64,000 nt of DNA, taken from Trichomonas vaginalis G3 (Eukaryota > Parabasalia > Trichomonadida > Trichomonadidae). A program made the translations under genes and the position numbers. The stretch covers positions 682,001-746,000 of the forward strand of contig NC_067208.1 in assembly GCF_026262505.1 (NCBI RefSeq), given 5' to 3'. This document shows, piece after piece, positions 30,013 to 40,891 of the stretch (positions are counted from its first letter, which is position 1; every line of letters starts with the position of its first letter). The notes beneath the pieces were generated by a model. It saw only the letters and a program-made list of their open reading frames with translations. It was not told the origin of the DNA and did no database searches.

Positions 30013-30333
30013 ACTTTTTCATTAGATGTAAATCAGACATGAATGAGAACAGTCATGTATTATTAATGGTACCATTTATTTTAACATAAAGACGCAAAGC
30101 GGCGAGGACGAAGTCCATGACCAAAAATAATGTTTAGGGTAGATGGTTAGATCTACCCTCATTTCTACCCTCATTTCTACCCTCATTTTTTGTATTTGAC
30201 GGGAATTAATTCTTGATTTCAGGGATTTTTTGACGAAGTGCAAATCTTCACTTCGTCAAAAATAACAGTTATCTACCCTCATTTCTACCCTCAGCCGCTA
30301 AGCAGCGAGACCCAAAGGGTCTTGAATTTTCAT
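30013..30333. repeat. Hairpin-rich spacer
   Basis: Contains mini-hairpins GGACGAAGTCC (30106-30116) and AGACCCAAAGGGTCT (30308-30322), a GGTTAGATCT palindrome variant near 30145, and the 14 bp stem TTTTTGACGAAGTG / CACTTCGTCAAAAA at 30227-30262 with an 8 nt loop. No gene. Confidence 0.7.
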
Positions 30334-30403
30334 GAATTTCCTTAAGATGAAAAAAATAAAGTTAGTTTTATTTTTATTTATTTTTTTATTTTGTATAAAA
30401 GAT
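30334..30403 (+). promoter_or_regulatory. Repeated 5' cassette
   Basis: GAATTTCCTTAAGATG leader followed by AATAAAGTTAGTTTTATTTT and ending before the ATG at 30404; same cassette as in element C. Confidence 0.6.
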
Positions 30404-31342
30404 ATGATTTCAACAATCGGCACAACAACAATTCAAACAACAGCACCAAATTCGTTAGTCATGAATCCTACGTCAATGTTGGTAGAGATGAAAAGCTTTA
30501 TTCCTTCTTCATATACTTTTGAAACAAAAATCCAGAAGATAAAGCAAGAACTGTTAACAAGTAATTTAGACTGTACCGCACAGGATGAAGAAAATGAAGA
30601 ATATCTTTATGACATGCAGGACATTATTGACCATTTACCCAAATTGCCTGAAATCCAACAACAAAAGCTCACTATTCATGAATTCGATGAAATAGAAGTG
30701 AAACCAACTGACTCAGTAGAAATAAAGAAGTTCATACGTAAAGTAAATTATGAGTTTCTAGGATATCATTGCAACCATAAAGTTATGGACAAAGATTGCG
30801 ACATGGTATATAAGAACATCTCTGACATATATAAATCCGAAGAATTTAAGACATACGACAACTTTGTTTCATTAGTTGCAGAATGTGTATGGCAGATAAG
30901 AGATAAAGATAGAAGAGGTAAGGTATGGAATGAACAGATAAAACCAACTGCTTTTGAGTTAAAGAAAACCATTGACGCCTTAGTTGTTCTAGCAGGTCAA
31001 ATTTCAATGTATAACGCAAAAATGAATCCACAATGTTCTAAATTTAAAGCAGCAATGAGGAAATATAACTACTCCGTCAAAGAGATAGAACGTATGAGAA
31101 ACGACTATGCTGACTTAAAGAAAGAAGTAGAGAAACCAGCAGAAGATAAAATGGACATGTTAGCATTTCTGAACAAAAACTATCCAACTGCTGACGATTT
31201 CCTATTATCTGACGTCAAGAAGAAGTATAAAGAAACCTTCGGCATTGTTAAAACATTCGATGTACTAAAAGAAGAAATAGAAGCTACAAAACTGTTTAGA
31301 ATCTCACGAATTCATAACGTATATCATGTAAAATGTTTATAA
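30404..31342 (+). CDS. Accessory protein sharing its N-terminal half with the KilA/T5orf172 protein
   Basis: 312 residues. The first 250 (TTTIQTTAPNSLVMNPTSML onwards) are nearly the same as in 635-1963 of element C. The last 60 (MLAFLNKNYPTADDFLLSDV, KTFDVLKEEIEATKLFRI) are unrelated and look like a small helical, possibly winged-helix, domain. It carries neither the KilA-N-like nor the T5orf172 part. This is a C-terminal domain exchange on a common scaffold. Function unknown. Confidence 0.7.
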   Translation: MISTIGTTTIQTTAPNSLVMNPTSMLVEMKSFIPSSYTFETKIQKIKQELLTSNLDCTAQDEENEEYLYDMQDIIDHLPKLPEIQQQKLTIHEFDEIEVKPTDSVEIKKFIRKVNYEFLGYHCNHKVMDKDCDMVYKNISDIYKSEEFKTYDNFVSLVAECVWQIRDKDRRGKVWNEQIKPTAFELKKTIDALVVLAGQISMYNAKMNPQCSKFKAAMRKYNYSVKEIERMRNDYADLKKEVEKPAEDKMDMLAFLNKNYPTADDFLLSDVKKKYKETFGIVKTFDVLKEEIEATKLFRISRIHNVYHVKCL

Positions 31343-31431
31343 AATAACTGGGGTAGAAATGAGGGTAGAAATGAGGTTAGATCTAACCATCTACCCTAAA
31401 ATATATTTTTGCTGAATTCAACACAAAAATA

Positions 31432-31508
31432 ATGAATTTCCTTAAGATAGAAAAAATAAAGTTAGTTTTATTTTTTTCTAACTTTTTATCTTGTATGTAA
31501 GAACAGAA
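31432..31508 (+). promoter_or_regulatory. Repeated 5' cassette
   Basis: Same leader (GAATTTCCTTAAGATAG, AATAAAGTTAGTTTTATTTT), ending TTGTATGTAAGAACAGAA before the ATG at 31509. A GGTTAGATCTAACC palindrome lies at 31375-31388. Confidence 0.6.
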
Positions 31509-32174
31509 ATGTCAGTCGAAGCAAAAACATTCACTAACAAATCTAATGGCGAAACATTCACAAAAGGCACTTATAACGGTATTGAAGTCTTACGTAGAGA
31601 CAAGGATGGTTATATAAATGCAACAAAGATGGCAAGAGAAGCAGGAAAGTTAAACCATTTAAACAGATTTCTCAATAGTGCTAAAATGCAGGAAATTCTT
31701 GAGTTTTGGTTGAAAGAATATGGTCGAGCCAAAAGTGGCTCAACCTCAAAACAAGCATTTTATGAGCTTACTAAGGGTGTTATAAATGAATTCAAAGGTA
31801 TTTACATACATCCTGACTTCGTTCATTTTGTTGCTGAATGGTGCTCTGTAAAGTATGCATTTTATGTCAAAGATATTATGGACTCCATAGACAAGAAAGT
31901 TCATGAGAAGTTAGATGAAGAAGAACTCGAAGATACAGTAGAGAATGCTAAACCTTTGTTCGAACAAGAAGTTAGAAAAATGCGCGAAAAACAATTAGAA
32001 CATGAACGTGAGATATGTTATGGTTATAGAGATTCTCCATACGAACTAGACCAATGGGAACAAGAAGATTTAAAGATAGAATTTAGAGAATATGAACTCG
32101 CTAAGATAGCATTAGAAACTGCAGAAAAGAAGTTAAAAGTTTGGGGTCGTTTTGTACAAAAATATTGTGAGTAA
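31509..32174 (+). CDS. KilA-N domain protein
   Basis: 221 residues and the clearest KilA-N domain of the window: TYNGIEVLRRDKDGYINATK, MAREAGKLNHLNRFLNSAKM, then GIYIHPDFVHFVAEWCSVKY. A charged coiled-coil tail follows (EEEL, REKQLEHERE, ending LKVWGRFVQKYCE). KilA-N proteins are DNA-binding regulators in phages and large DNA viruses. It stands between two other KilA-type genes, each behind the same leader. Confidence 0.85.
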   Translation: MSVEAKTFTNKSNGETFTKGTYNGIEVLRRDKDGYINATKMAREAGKLNHLNRFLNSAKMQEILEFWLKEYGRAKSGSTSKQAFYELTKGVINEFKGIYIHPDFVHFVAEWCSVKYAFYVKDIMDSIDKKVHEKLDEEELEDTVENAKPLFEQEVRKMREKQLEHEREICYGYRDSPYELDQWEQEDLKIEFREYELAKIALETAEKKLKVWGRFVQKYCE

Positions 32175-33182
32175 ATGAACTCATTATTTTTGCTGAATTC
32201 GTGAGATTCTGAGTAAAATGGCATATGGCATGTGTCAAACCGTTGAGTTTTCACAAAATTCCAAAAATAACGTTTACCATGTAAAACGGTTATAAATAAT
32301 GAGGGTAGAATTCGTGGTAGAAATTAGGTTAGATATACCCATCTACCCTAAAAATTATTTTTGCTGAATTCAGCACAAAATTCTGAGTAAAATGACATAT
32401 GGCACGTGTCAAACCGTTGAGTTTTCACAAATTTTAAAAATTGCTGCGGAAAGTTCGTCAAAAAAGTGAAGGTTCCCGACGGTTTCAAACCGCCATACTT
32501 TACATGAAGATAGTTTACAATGTCAACTAAATATCATGTACGATAGAAACGGTTATGTAAAGTTTACATTTTGTAAAGTTTTGTCCTGATTCAAGACAAG
32601 TCTTGTATTTTTTCAGAACAAGTCTTGTATTTTTTCAAGACAAATCTTGTCCTGATTCAGAACAAGACTTGCACTTTTTAGTCAGTTTTTCTTGTAAAGT
32701 TCTCAAATTTGAGAACAATTGTCCTGATTCAAGACAAGTCTTGTATTTTTTCAGAACAAGTCTTGTATTTTTTCAAGACAAATCTTGTCCTGATTCAAGA
32801 CAAGTCTTGCACTTTTTCAGAACAAGTCTTGTATTTTTTCAAGACAAATCTTGTCCTGATTCAAGACAAGTCTTGCACTTTTTCAGGAAATCCTATCGTC
32901 CAACTTTACAAATGTCACTTTTCAACATGATTGCATTTTGGTCGGGGGACAACTTTCTCTCATTTTGTCACTTTTCTATCGTTGTGTTTTGTCACTTTTC
33001 CCTCGGGGTGTGTGTCAGAAAATATCCAAAATCTTTATAGCCTCGTATCTCCTTCAATTCTTGACGGTTTGACATGTATGACACACCATTCAATTCAGAA
33101 TTATGTGCTGAATCTTATGACCTTCATTTGTTCGTGACTTCTTTTCACATATGTAACCCTGAATTTTTAACATTTCTTTAAC
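32175..33182. repeat. Palindromic array in the KilA-N island
   Basis: About 1 kb without a credible gene. From 32592 to 32885 there are repeated CAAGACAAGTCTTG hairpins (6 bp stem, AA loop) separated by TATTTTTTCAGAA or CACTTTTTCAG. The perfect 18 bp palindrome GTTCTCAAATTTGAGAAC lies at 32699-32716. An open frame through it (FFRTSLVFFQDKS repeats) is a by-product of the array. A degenerate GGTTAGAT palindrome is near 32325. Confidence 0.8.
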
Positions 33183-33243
33183 ACAGAAAAATAAAGTTAG
33201 TTTTATTTTTATTTATTTTTTTATTTTGTATGTAAAGACAGTA
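33183..33243 (+). promoter_or_regulatory. Repeated 5' cassette
   Basis: AATAAAGTTAGTTTTATTTT leader ending TTGTATGTAAAGACAGTA before the ATG at 33244. Confidence 0.6.
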
Positions 33244-34071
33244 ATGTCAACATTAGAGAACACAACAACTGCTATCGTTCATGAAGCCATAAATGAAGAA
33301 TACGAATACATACAATATAACAAACAACTTCGCCTCATTCGTTCGGTCAAAGATGACATGTACCAAATGCAAAGTATAATGAATGCTCTTCGTTCTACAA
33401 AGCAAGCATATCATTGGTTTGAAAACCAACAGACAAAAGAACTTTTAGAAGAATTTCCTCATATGATTGCTTCCCTCGGAAAACCGAGAGAAGAGATTCC
33501 GTACGAAAATCGCAAGAATTTGGCTCCTGGTTTGAAAGGTTATTATGTTCATAGACTTTTAGTAAACGCTGTAGCAATGTGGGCTTCACCTCGTTATGCT
33601 TGTTATATTTTCATGATGTTAGATGAACTATATAAAGCAGAACGTGGAGAGATGGAAAAGAAACTTCAAGCAAAAGATGAAGTCATTGAATCCAAAGACA
33701 AAAGCATACAGAAAAGAATACCGCGTTCAGTACCAAAAGGAAAGGAAAAGAGTTATAAGTATATGATATATACTGAAGAGTTGGAGAAAGAAGAAGATAA
33801 AGATATGGTTATGTTGCATTTAGTCAGAAGAAACAACAAAAGCTTTTACGACCTTGCTAAAATATATAAATCTGACAGAAACTGGTTCTATCGTGAAAAC
33901 TTACCGATTTCAATGACACCGAATGAGCAAATAAAGGAAATTGTCAAAAATACTCTTCCTCAAACACACTATGACATCAAAGGTTGCACAATACTTACCT
34001 TCAAAGAAGACTTACCATTACTGAAGGAAAAAATAACAGAATATTTCGATAACTTCAAAGAGGAAGAATGA
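33244..34071 (+). CDS. KilA-N domain accessory protein, paralogue of 2909-3733
   Basis: 275 residues. KilA-N-like core GYYVHRLLVNAVAMWASPRY and C-terminal LHLVRRNNKSFYDLAKIYKS are as in element C. The segment before the core differs (IASLGKPREEIPYENRKNLA here), and it is this version that the remnant at 2618 matches. A variable central part between conserved flanks suggests exchange or diversification of a recognition surface. Confidence 0.75.
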   Translation: MSTLENTTTAIVHEAINEEYEYIQYNKQLRLIRSVKDDMYQMQSIMNALRSTKQAYHWFENQQTKELLEEFPHMIASLGKPREEIPYENRKNLAPGLKGYYVHRLLVNAVAMWASPRYACYIFMMLDELYKAERGEMEKKLQAKDEVIESKDKSIQKRIPRSVPKGKEKSYKYMIYTEELEKEEDKDMVMLHLVRRNNKSFYDLAKIYKSDRNWFYRENLPISMTPNEQIKEIVKNTLPQTHYDIKGCTILTFKEDLPLLKEKITEYFDNFKEEE

Positions 34072-34086
34072 AAACTTACCGATTTC

Positions 34087-34307
34087 AATGAAAAACATTA
34101 ACTTTTTGACGAAGTGAAGATTTGCACTTTGACAAAATTTAATGAAAAACATTAACTTTTTGACGAAGTGAAGATTTGCACTTTGACAAAATTTAATGAA
34201 AAACATTAACTTTTTTGACGAAGTGAAGATTTGCACTTTGACAAAATTTAATGAAAAACATTAACTTTTTGACGAAGTGAAGATTTGCACTTTGACAAAA
34301 TTTAATG
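34087..34307. repeat. Four 54 bp tandem repeats
   Basis: Units start near 34087, 34141, 34195 and 34250; each contains TTTTTGACGAAGTG and an imperfect reverse partner GCACTTTGACAAAA. A further partial unit resumes at 36214, after the inserted element. Confidence 0.85.
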
Positions 34308-36213
34308 TAGGGCTGTACAAGATTTAAAAAAACATTGCCGGGTTACCGTAGAGGCCTAAAAAAATCGCGCCTCGGCGGCAAGCCGCCTCGGCATTAAGAA
34401 TGCGCATCTAAATTTTTATATGTCCTTCTTTCTTTTATTTTTCCCTTCCCTTCCTTTTCTTTTTCTTTTTTTCCCTCCTCTTGCTCTCATTTACCTTTTT
34501 TTTCCTTTTCTCATCATTTTTCAAAATTTTAAATTTTTATCAAAAATCTTGCCTATAAAAGCAGATTATGGAACCTTTTGATGCCTCTTAATCAATATTA
34601 TACAGCATAAAGCATATTAAATGAAAGTAATTACGTATAAATTTATTTTATTATCTTATTTATTAATTCTTTAGCATGTATTGTTTAATATTAACTTTTC
34701 TGTACATTAAATATGATATCTCCAAAGTATGAATGCCTTGTAACGAAACGAAAACTTAATTTTATGTTGAATATTTGTCACAAACATTAGATTATTAAAA
34801 TATATGTTGGATATCCCTTAGTATGAGACTTCATGACTCTTGTTGTCTAACGTGAGCTTTGGATTGCAAGCTTGCTACAGCACATAAGTATTCTGTGGTT
34901 AAAAAACCACATGAGCTTTAAAAACTATAAAACCAAAAATAATTGTTATAATTGAAATGAAGAAGTAATTTAAAACGATTTTATTTATGATCAAATTTTA
35001 TATATTTTTTTGGATCAAATCCATTTTAATAGAATTTATATACTATTCATCTATTAGTAAACACTACCGTATATTATTTTTTAAGCTATCTTATTTTTTG
35101 AAATTTTATTCAAATCTTTGGTCGCAAGAAGAATTGCATGATAAATAAAAACATTTAATCAAAGTCAATTTTATTTTTCATATTCAAATGATGAGTGAGT
35201 GTTAACATTTAACATTTTTTGCTAATTGTCGTCAAAAATTAGGCGTAAAGCAAAAATTGATATTTCATATGGTTTTATGATAGATAAGCATTATATTCCC
35301 ACTCATTATATTCGTAAATTTTGAGGTTTATCCTTCGCTTTTAAGATCATTGAATTTGATTTTTATATAAAATAGTTATATATTAGAAAATAATATGAGT
35401 TTATATGATATTATTTTTCAGAAGATTTCATTCTATATGCCTATGAAAAGTACTCTCAAAACTAACTTTTTCCTAATTATAATTAAATCTAGAATATTGT
35501 ATTATGCTTAGTATTATTTCATTTTTCTCATTCAATTTAGAATTTACAAATGTCAAAAAATTGAGAGCTGTCACTTTTGATGAATTTCTGTTTATTACAG
35601 CATTGTTATTAATAATGAAAAATAAAGCTTATTTCAATGAAAATTGTTCTGCAAATTTATTTCACTTTTGACCTCACTTTTTCCGTAATTCAATTTTTTA
35701 CTTTTAATATTTTAGATCTTCATAATATCATTTGAAAAATTAACCATATAAAAAAATCAAGTTATCAATTCACTTTTTCCGTAATTCAAAAATCAAAAAT
35801 ATAAATAATATATCTTTTTATCAAATATTATTATTATATTCTATGAAAAATGAGGTCCGGTAATTTTGCGGATTCCCGTAACTCAATTTTACGGAAAAAG
35901 TGCAGTAAACTATTCAAAATACGGAAAAATTGGTGTAAACTAATGATTTTACGGTAAAATCACGGAAAGTCCCGGAAGAATATATGTGCCTATATGAAAT
36001 TATACAAAAATGAATCAAACGCATTTTAAAAGATTGTTCTTGTATTATAAATGCTATTCGCAGATTTATTAGTTGAAGAAAATTACCAAATTTTTGCCGA
36101 TTTACAAAAAATGATTTACAAAGCATATTTTTATAAGGCTTTAAAAATCTTTAAAATGTGACCGGTGACGGAAATCCATGGTAACCAACCGCGGTTCCCG
36201 TTTGGAATGCCAT
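34308..36213. mobile_element. Mutator-like non-autonomous element inserted in element A
   Basis: 1.9 kb, flanked by the 9 bp direct repeat AATTTAATG (34299-34307 and 36214-36222). Ends TAGGGCTGTACAAG and, reversed, TATGGCATTCCAAAC are imperfectly inverted. No transposase. AT-rich interior with the perfect hairpin GGCGGCAAGCCGCC at 34374-34387 and a 674 bp segment (34926-35599) matching 50971-51641 in reverse. A 9 bp duplication points to the Mutator (MULE) group. It lies within a tandem repeat between genes, so it disrupts no coding region. Confidence 0.7.
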
Positions 36214-36404
36214 AATTTAATGAAAAAGTTAATGAAAACTTACCGATTTCAATGAAAAACATTAACGTAAACATTAACGATAAAATTTATTTCCTGGACT
36301 GTTGTCAAAATGTCATGTTGTCATCATTTTTAAAAGAAGTTAAATAACCTGGTAGCACATGGTAACATGGTAACACCATCAGTTCTTCAAAAATATATTT
36401 TTGC

Positions 36405-36879
36405 TTAAATAGCTTCAGGGTCTATTTCTTCAACCATTTCACTTCCTTCGTCAATGTCAATAGAAGCTTCTTCAACCTTTGGTAAGAATTTCTGTATAAC
36501 ATCTTTGTTCGTTATTGTCTTCAGAGATGAAGGATAATATTTCACATTTGTTTCACCTTTCTTATATTCTTTCTGTTCGGAAAGATTTAAAGCAATACTG
36601 AAGAAGTCAATATTAGAGTTCTTTATAACAGTATAATGAGTATCTTTGACATTCACGAAGAAACTCTTTTGTTTCAAAACTACTGCTAACTCTTGTGAAG
36701 TATATACGTTTGCGGTCAATGACGATAGCTAATGGTCTGACATACTGACCAAACTTAGATTCTTTCACAAACTTCTTGTTAAAGATAACATTAACGTTTG
36801 AAGCACCATTGAACTCATTCTTGATGGCAGTAGCGAGAGCATTGTATGAAAAGAACTTGCAATCTTGCATGTGTTTCAT
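36405..36879 (-). pseudogene. Candidate ssDNA-binding protein (element A), about one break
   Basis: About 157 codons, from MKHMQDCKFFSYNALATAIK to the acidic end ASIDIDEGSEMVEEIDPEAI. The middle is strand-rich (KSFFVNVKDTHYTVI). Divergent from the PolB gene 89 bp away. Acidic tip and place beside the polymerase parallel the gene beside the helicase in element C. Assignment is tentative. Confidence 0.4.
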
Positions 36880-36967
36880 TAAAATAAAAAGTTCGAAATA
36901 TTTTAAACTAGCCTTAAAAAATCTAAGCTAATTTTTTTCTAAGAAATTTTTTTATTTCCTACTAAAG

Positions 36968-39900
36968 ATGTATCGGAAGTTGTCTAAGTTAGAACACTCG
37001 GAAATAAAACAACTTCTTACAGAAGCTAATATAGATGTTGCAAAAGCATTACGCAACAAAAAAAGGCACTCGCTGACATCCTCAATGACTACAATGGTGA
37101 AATAACTTATGATAGAATTCATGAGTTCATAAATGCAAGAGCATTCCTTTAAATGACGTTGCTATTGACTTATATCATAGACGTTTCAGTACCTCATGAA
37201 GTAAGGCGTGAGATGTTTGACATAACAAATGCGAACGTTGGTCATACTCGTAAAGCTCTTTCTCATGATGTTCGTCAAGAGATGTTTGAACTTACGAACT
37301 CAAACGTTGGTGAAACACGAAAGAGAGATGACACACTGAAACAACAGAGAAGAGAGATGTTTAAAAGAGCTATAGAACAAGTTCGTAAAGCTAACGATGT
37401 CATTCGTTCCATTGACGACAAACCAAAAGAAGGTGAGAGATGGTTAAAGAAAGATGAAGAGAATAGGAAGAGAAATGTGAAGTCAGGCAATAGACTCATT
37501 GACTTTAACATCGAAGCTTTAGATGAACCAAACAGAGACTACTTACACAAACATTTCGGTAAGGTTTTCATGAGACTCTTAGAGAAAATTAAAATAAACT
37601 CACAACAGAGATGGATGGTATGTTATAAACTTGGTGGAAAGTATGAATGTTCTACGTTAAACCTCAATAATATTGGAACATTACTACATCAGCTCTTGAA
37701 GGAGAACTTTATATCAGAGATAGAAGCAAATGCTGCAGGTATTGTTGAAATGCACTATGACTTCTTCTTGACAAACATAAAGAATCTTACTGAAATAAAG
37801 ATGTATGATTTAACAGAATATGAAGGCTTAACGATGTCAGATGTAAAGAAAGGCAAACCAAAAAAAAAGACCATATAGAGATGAAAGCACACTGACAAAT
37901 GACCAGAAAGCCATTTTGGAAGCTCTTAAGCAAACAGGAAACCCAGCACTTATAGAAAGCTTTTGGAAAGATAATGGTGAAAAGAAGTTTTATAAGAAGA
38001 GAAGCGGTCAGTTCTGGAAGTATCTTTGCACATTACCTATAAATCTTGAACGCTACCAAATCTTCAATGAACTGAACAAAAGAACTGCAACACTTATGAC
38101 AGAGGACAATTGTTTCGTTTATGCTTGCATTCAGGCTGGAGTAAATGAAGAAACTATTGACCACATGAGAGAAGTCATTCGTGTTAGAGACTTTCCTCAA
38201 AGTAAAGTACAAGAAAATTTCTGACGCAACAGGTATAGCATTTAATGTTACCATTGGTTATTTCAATGACTCAAGACATAATGAAATAAAGAGATACATA
38301 CCAAAAGAATGTGAAACTGTTAGAACTATTGACTTACTTCTTGTTGAAGACCACTACATGCTAAACGAAAGATTACCAATGACAACATATTTCATTCGCA
38401 ACTATATAGAAATTCTCAAAGCTGTGTGGTGAATGAACATTGAGAAACAGATGAAGATTTATACAAAGAGAGAAGATAAATATGTAGTTCGCATGGATAG
38501 AACTACACCGCTATGGATGTTATGAAAACATTGTGGGAGTGCAAATATTCGAACCTATTTCTTATGGAGAACTTTTCACATATACGACTGACTTATATAA
38601 ACAGAACCTTGCACCATTTAAAGATTTGACATATGCTCCAAAGTATTGTGTACAACTGAAGAAGAAAGCCGAGTCAAAAGAAGTAAATAAAAATAAGTGC
38701 AAGTTCATTCCTGAGCACGTTTTCTTTGCTGACTTTGAGTGTAGTACCGATGGCTTTCATAAAGCTTTTAACATATGTTACGACAGTGAAGATGGTTCAG
38801 TGAGTGAAAGCATTTGGGGTCAAAACTGTGCAACAGAATTTTTGGAACGACTTCCTGACAAGAGTTTAATATATTTCCATAACCTCAGTTATGATATAAA
38901 CTTCATCTTAAGACACATGACAGAAGTGAAAGGAACTCCCATCATTAAAGGTTCACGAACAATGCAAATAACTGGCTTATATAAAGGAAGGACAATTATT
39001 ATAAAAGACTCTTACAGTGTTATAAATAAGAAGCTTAAACTATTTCCTGCTATGTTTAACTTACAAACAGGACCGAAAGAAGTATTTCCATATAACTACT
39101 ACAGCAGTACTTTGTTAGCAAATGACAACAGAACTGGTGTCATTTCTGAAGCATGTAAGTTTATCCGGGATGCAGATACATTCATGAAAAACATAGATTC
39201 CATCAAAGGTTGCAGAATAGATGAGAACCACTTCGACTTAGAAAAGTATAGCACATTTTATTGCAAACAAGATGTAAGAATTTTAAGAGAAGGTTTTGTT
39301 AAGTTCCGCAATGACATATTGAAAGAATTTGATTTAAACGTTTATGACTACGTTAGTATTTGTTCAATTGCTAACAAATTATTTGAGAACAGAGTGTACT
39401 TCCCGAATGGAAATTTATATGACCTCTCAAATAAACCAAGAGAATTTATTTCGAGATGCATTCAAGGTGGAAGATGTATGCTGTCAGATAACATGAAACA
39501 AAAGAGCGAAAAGAAACTCATTGCTGACTTCGACGCTGTTTCATTATATCCATCAGCAATTGCAAGATTGTATACTTTAGAAGGAATTCCAAAAGTATTG
39601 AAGGATGAGATGTTAAGCACAGAGTATCTCATGAGACATTTATTCGATGATGACCAAAAGGAACCCATTGGTGAAAAGTTTATGTCTGGCTTCTTTGTTC
39701 TCATTAAGATAACAGAGATTGGAATACATAGACACTTTCCTTTAATAGTTTGTGACCCTGAACTAAATCCAGAACTTAACGTTCCCAGAAGTTCAAACAC
39801 TTGCTGTTTAATGTATGTTGACCATATAACATTACAAGACCTCATAAAATATCAAGGTGTCAAATGTGAAGTGTTGCAAGGATACTATTACGATGGAAAC

Positions 39901-40788
39901 AGAGATATTAGAATAAGAGATGAAGTAAAGAAGTTGTTTGAGTTAAGGTTAAAGTATAAGAAAGAAGGAAATCCTTTGCAAGAAAATATAAAGCTCATTC
40001 TGAACAGTATTTATGGCAAAACTATTCTATCTCCTATTGAGTCAAAAATAACCATAGTAAATGACAAAGATGCTATAAGATATGCCATCAGAAACTACAA
40101 CCATATAGTGAAGTTCGAAGGTTTGGATGGTTCAGATAAAACTATTTTCAAGCTAACGAAAAGCATTTGCAGACACTTTAACTTCTGTCCACTTGGTGTT
40201 AATATTCTATCTATGTCGAAGAGAATAATGTGTGAAGTATTCTGTACTGCTGAGGACTTAGGAATGGACATCTTTTATAGCGATACCGACAGTATGCATC
40301 TCTACAATGAAGATATCTCATGTTTAGCTGAAGAGTTTGAGAAACGTTATGGAAGAGTTCTCATTGGTAAAAACCTTGGTCAATTTCATAGCGACTTTGC
40401 AGAAATCACACCTGGAAAACAAAGTTTAGCATACAAGTCAATATTTTGTGGAAAGAAGACTTACATAGACTTACTCACGAATGATTTAAATGAAGTTGCA
40501 TTTCACTGCAGAATGAAAGGCGTGAAGCAAGATGTTATTGCTTTAACCGCTAATGAAATGTTTCCTGACTCTGTTCAGTGTTTCTATGATGAAGATAAAG
40601 GTTTAATGGTTCCGCAAGGAACATATGACAAAGACTCTGAGTTCAGTTTAATGAAACTTTACAAAGCACTTTATGACGGTCAAGAGATTGGATTTGACTT
40701 ATGTAAGTCATGTCAACCTTGCTTTGAAGAGAAGTTTAACTTTTCTATTCAGACTAAGACTTCATTCATAAGAAAGCTTAAGTTCTGA
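36968..40788 (+). pseudogene. Protein-primed family B DNA polymerase (Polinton PolB), broken
   Basis: Span of about 1270 codons. The N-terminal third has imperfect repeats of the form VRxEMFxxTNxNVGxTRK and a basic region. The 3'-5' exonuclease motifs follow: FFADFECST (Exo I), FHNLSYDINF (Exo II) and YCKQDVRIL (Exo III). Polymerase motifs are FDAVSLYPSAIARL (A), LILNSIYGKT (B) and FYSDTDSM (C). Exonuclease and palm motifs lie in one long open stretch. This is the protein-primed PolB typical of Polintons, which would replicate the element from its ends. Several breaks. Confidence 0.88.
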
Positions 40789-40891
40789 GGTCATGAATGA
40801 GAAAAATAATGAGGTCATTTATTTTTGTCAGCAATGAGGTCATTCGTGATAAAAATAAAACTAGCGGCAAGGGCGAAGCCCATGTGGTCAT

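Noticed and set aside
32603-33040. 145-residue open frame with FFRTSLVFFQDKS repeats
   Set aside because: Produced by the CAAGACAAGTCTTG hairpin array; no start context or domain.
34308-36213. Element A's own genes missing from this stretch
   Set aside because: A 9 bp duplication and inverted ends show that it is a later insertion.
36968-40788. Introns in the PolB gene
   Set aside because: No trichomonad-type splice signals were seen and element genes here lack introns, so ordinary decay is the simpler reading.
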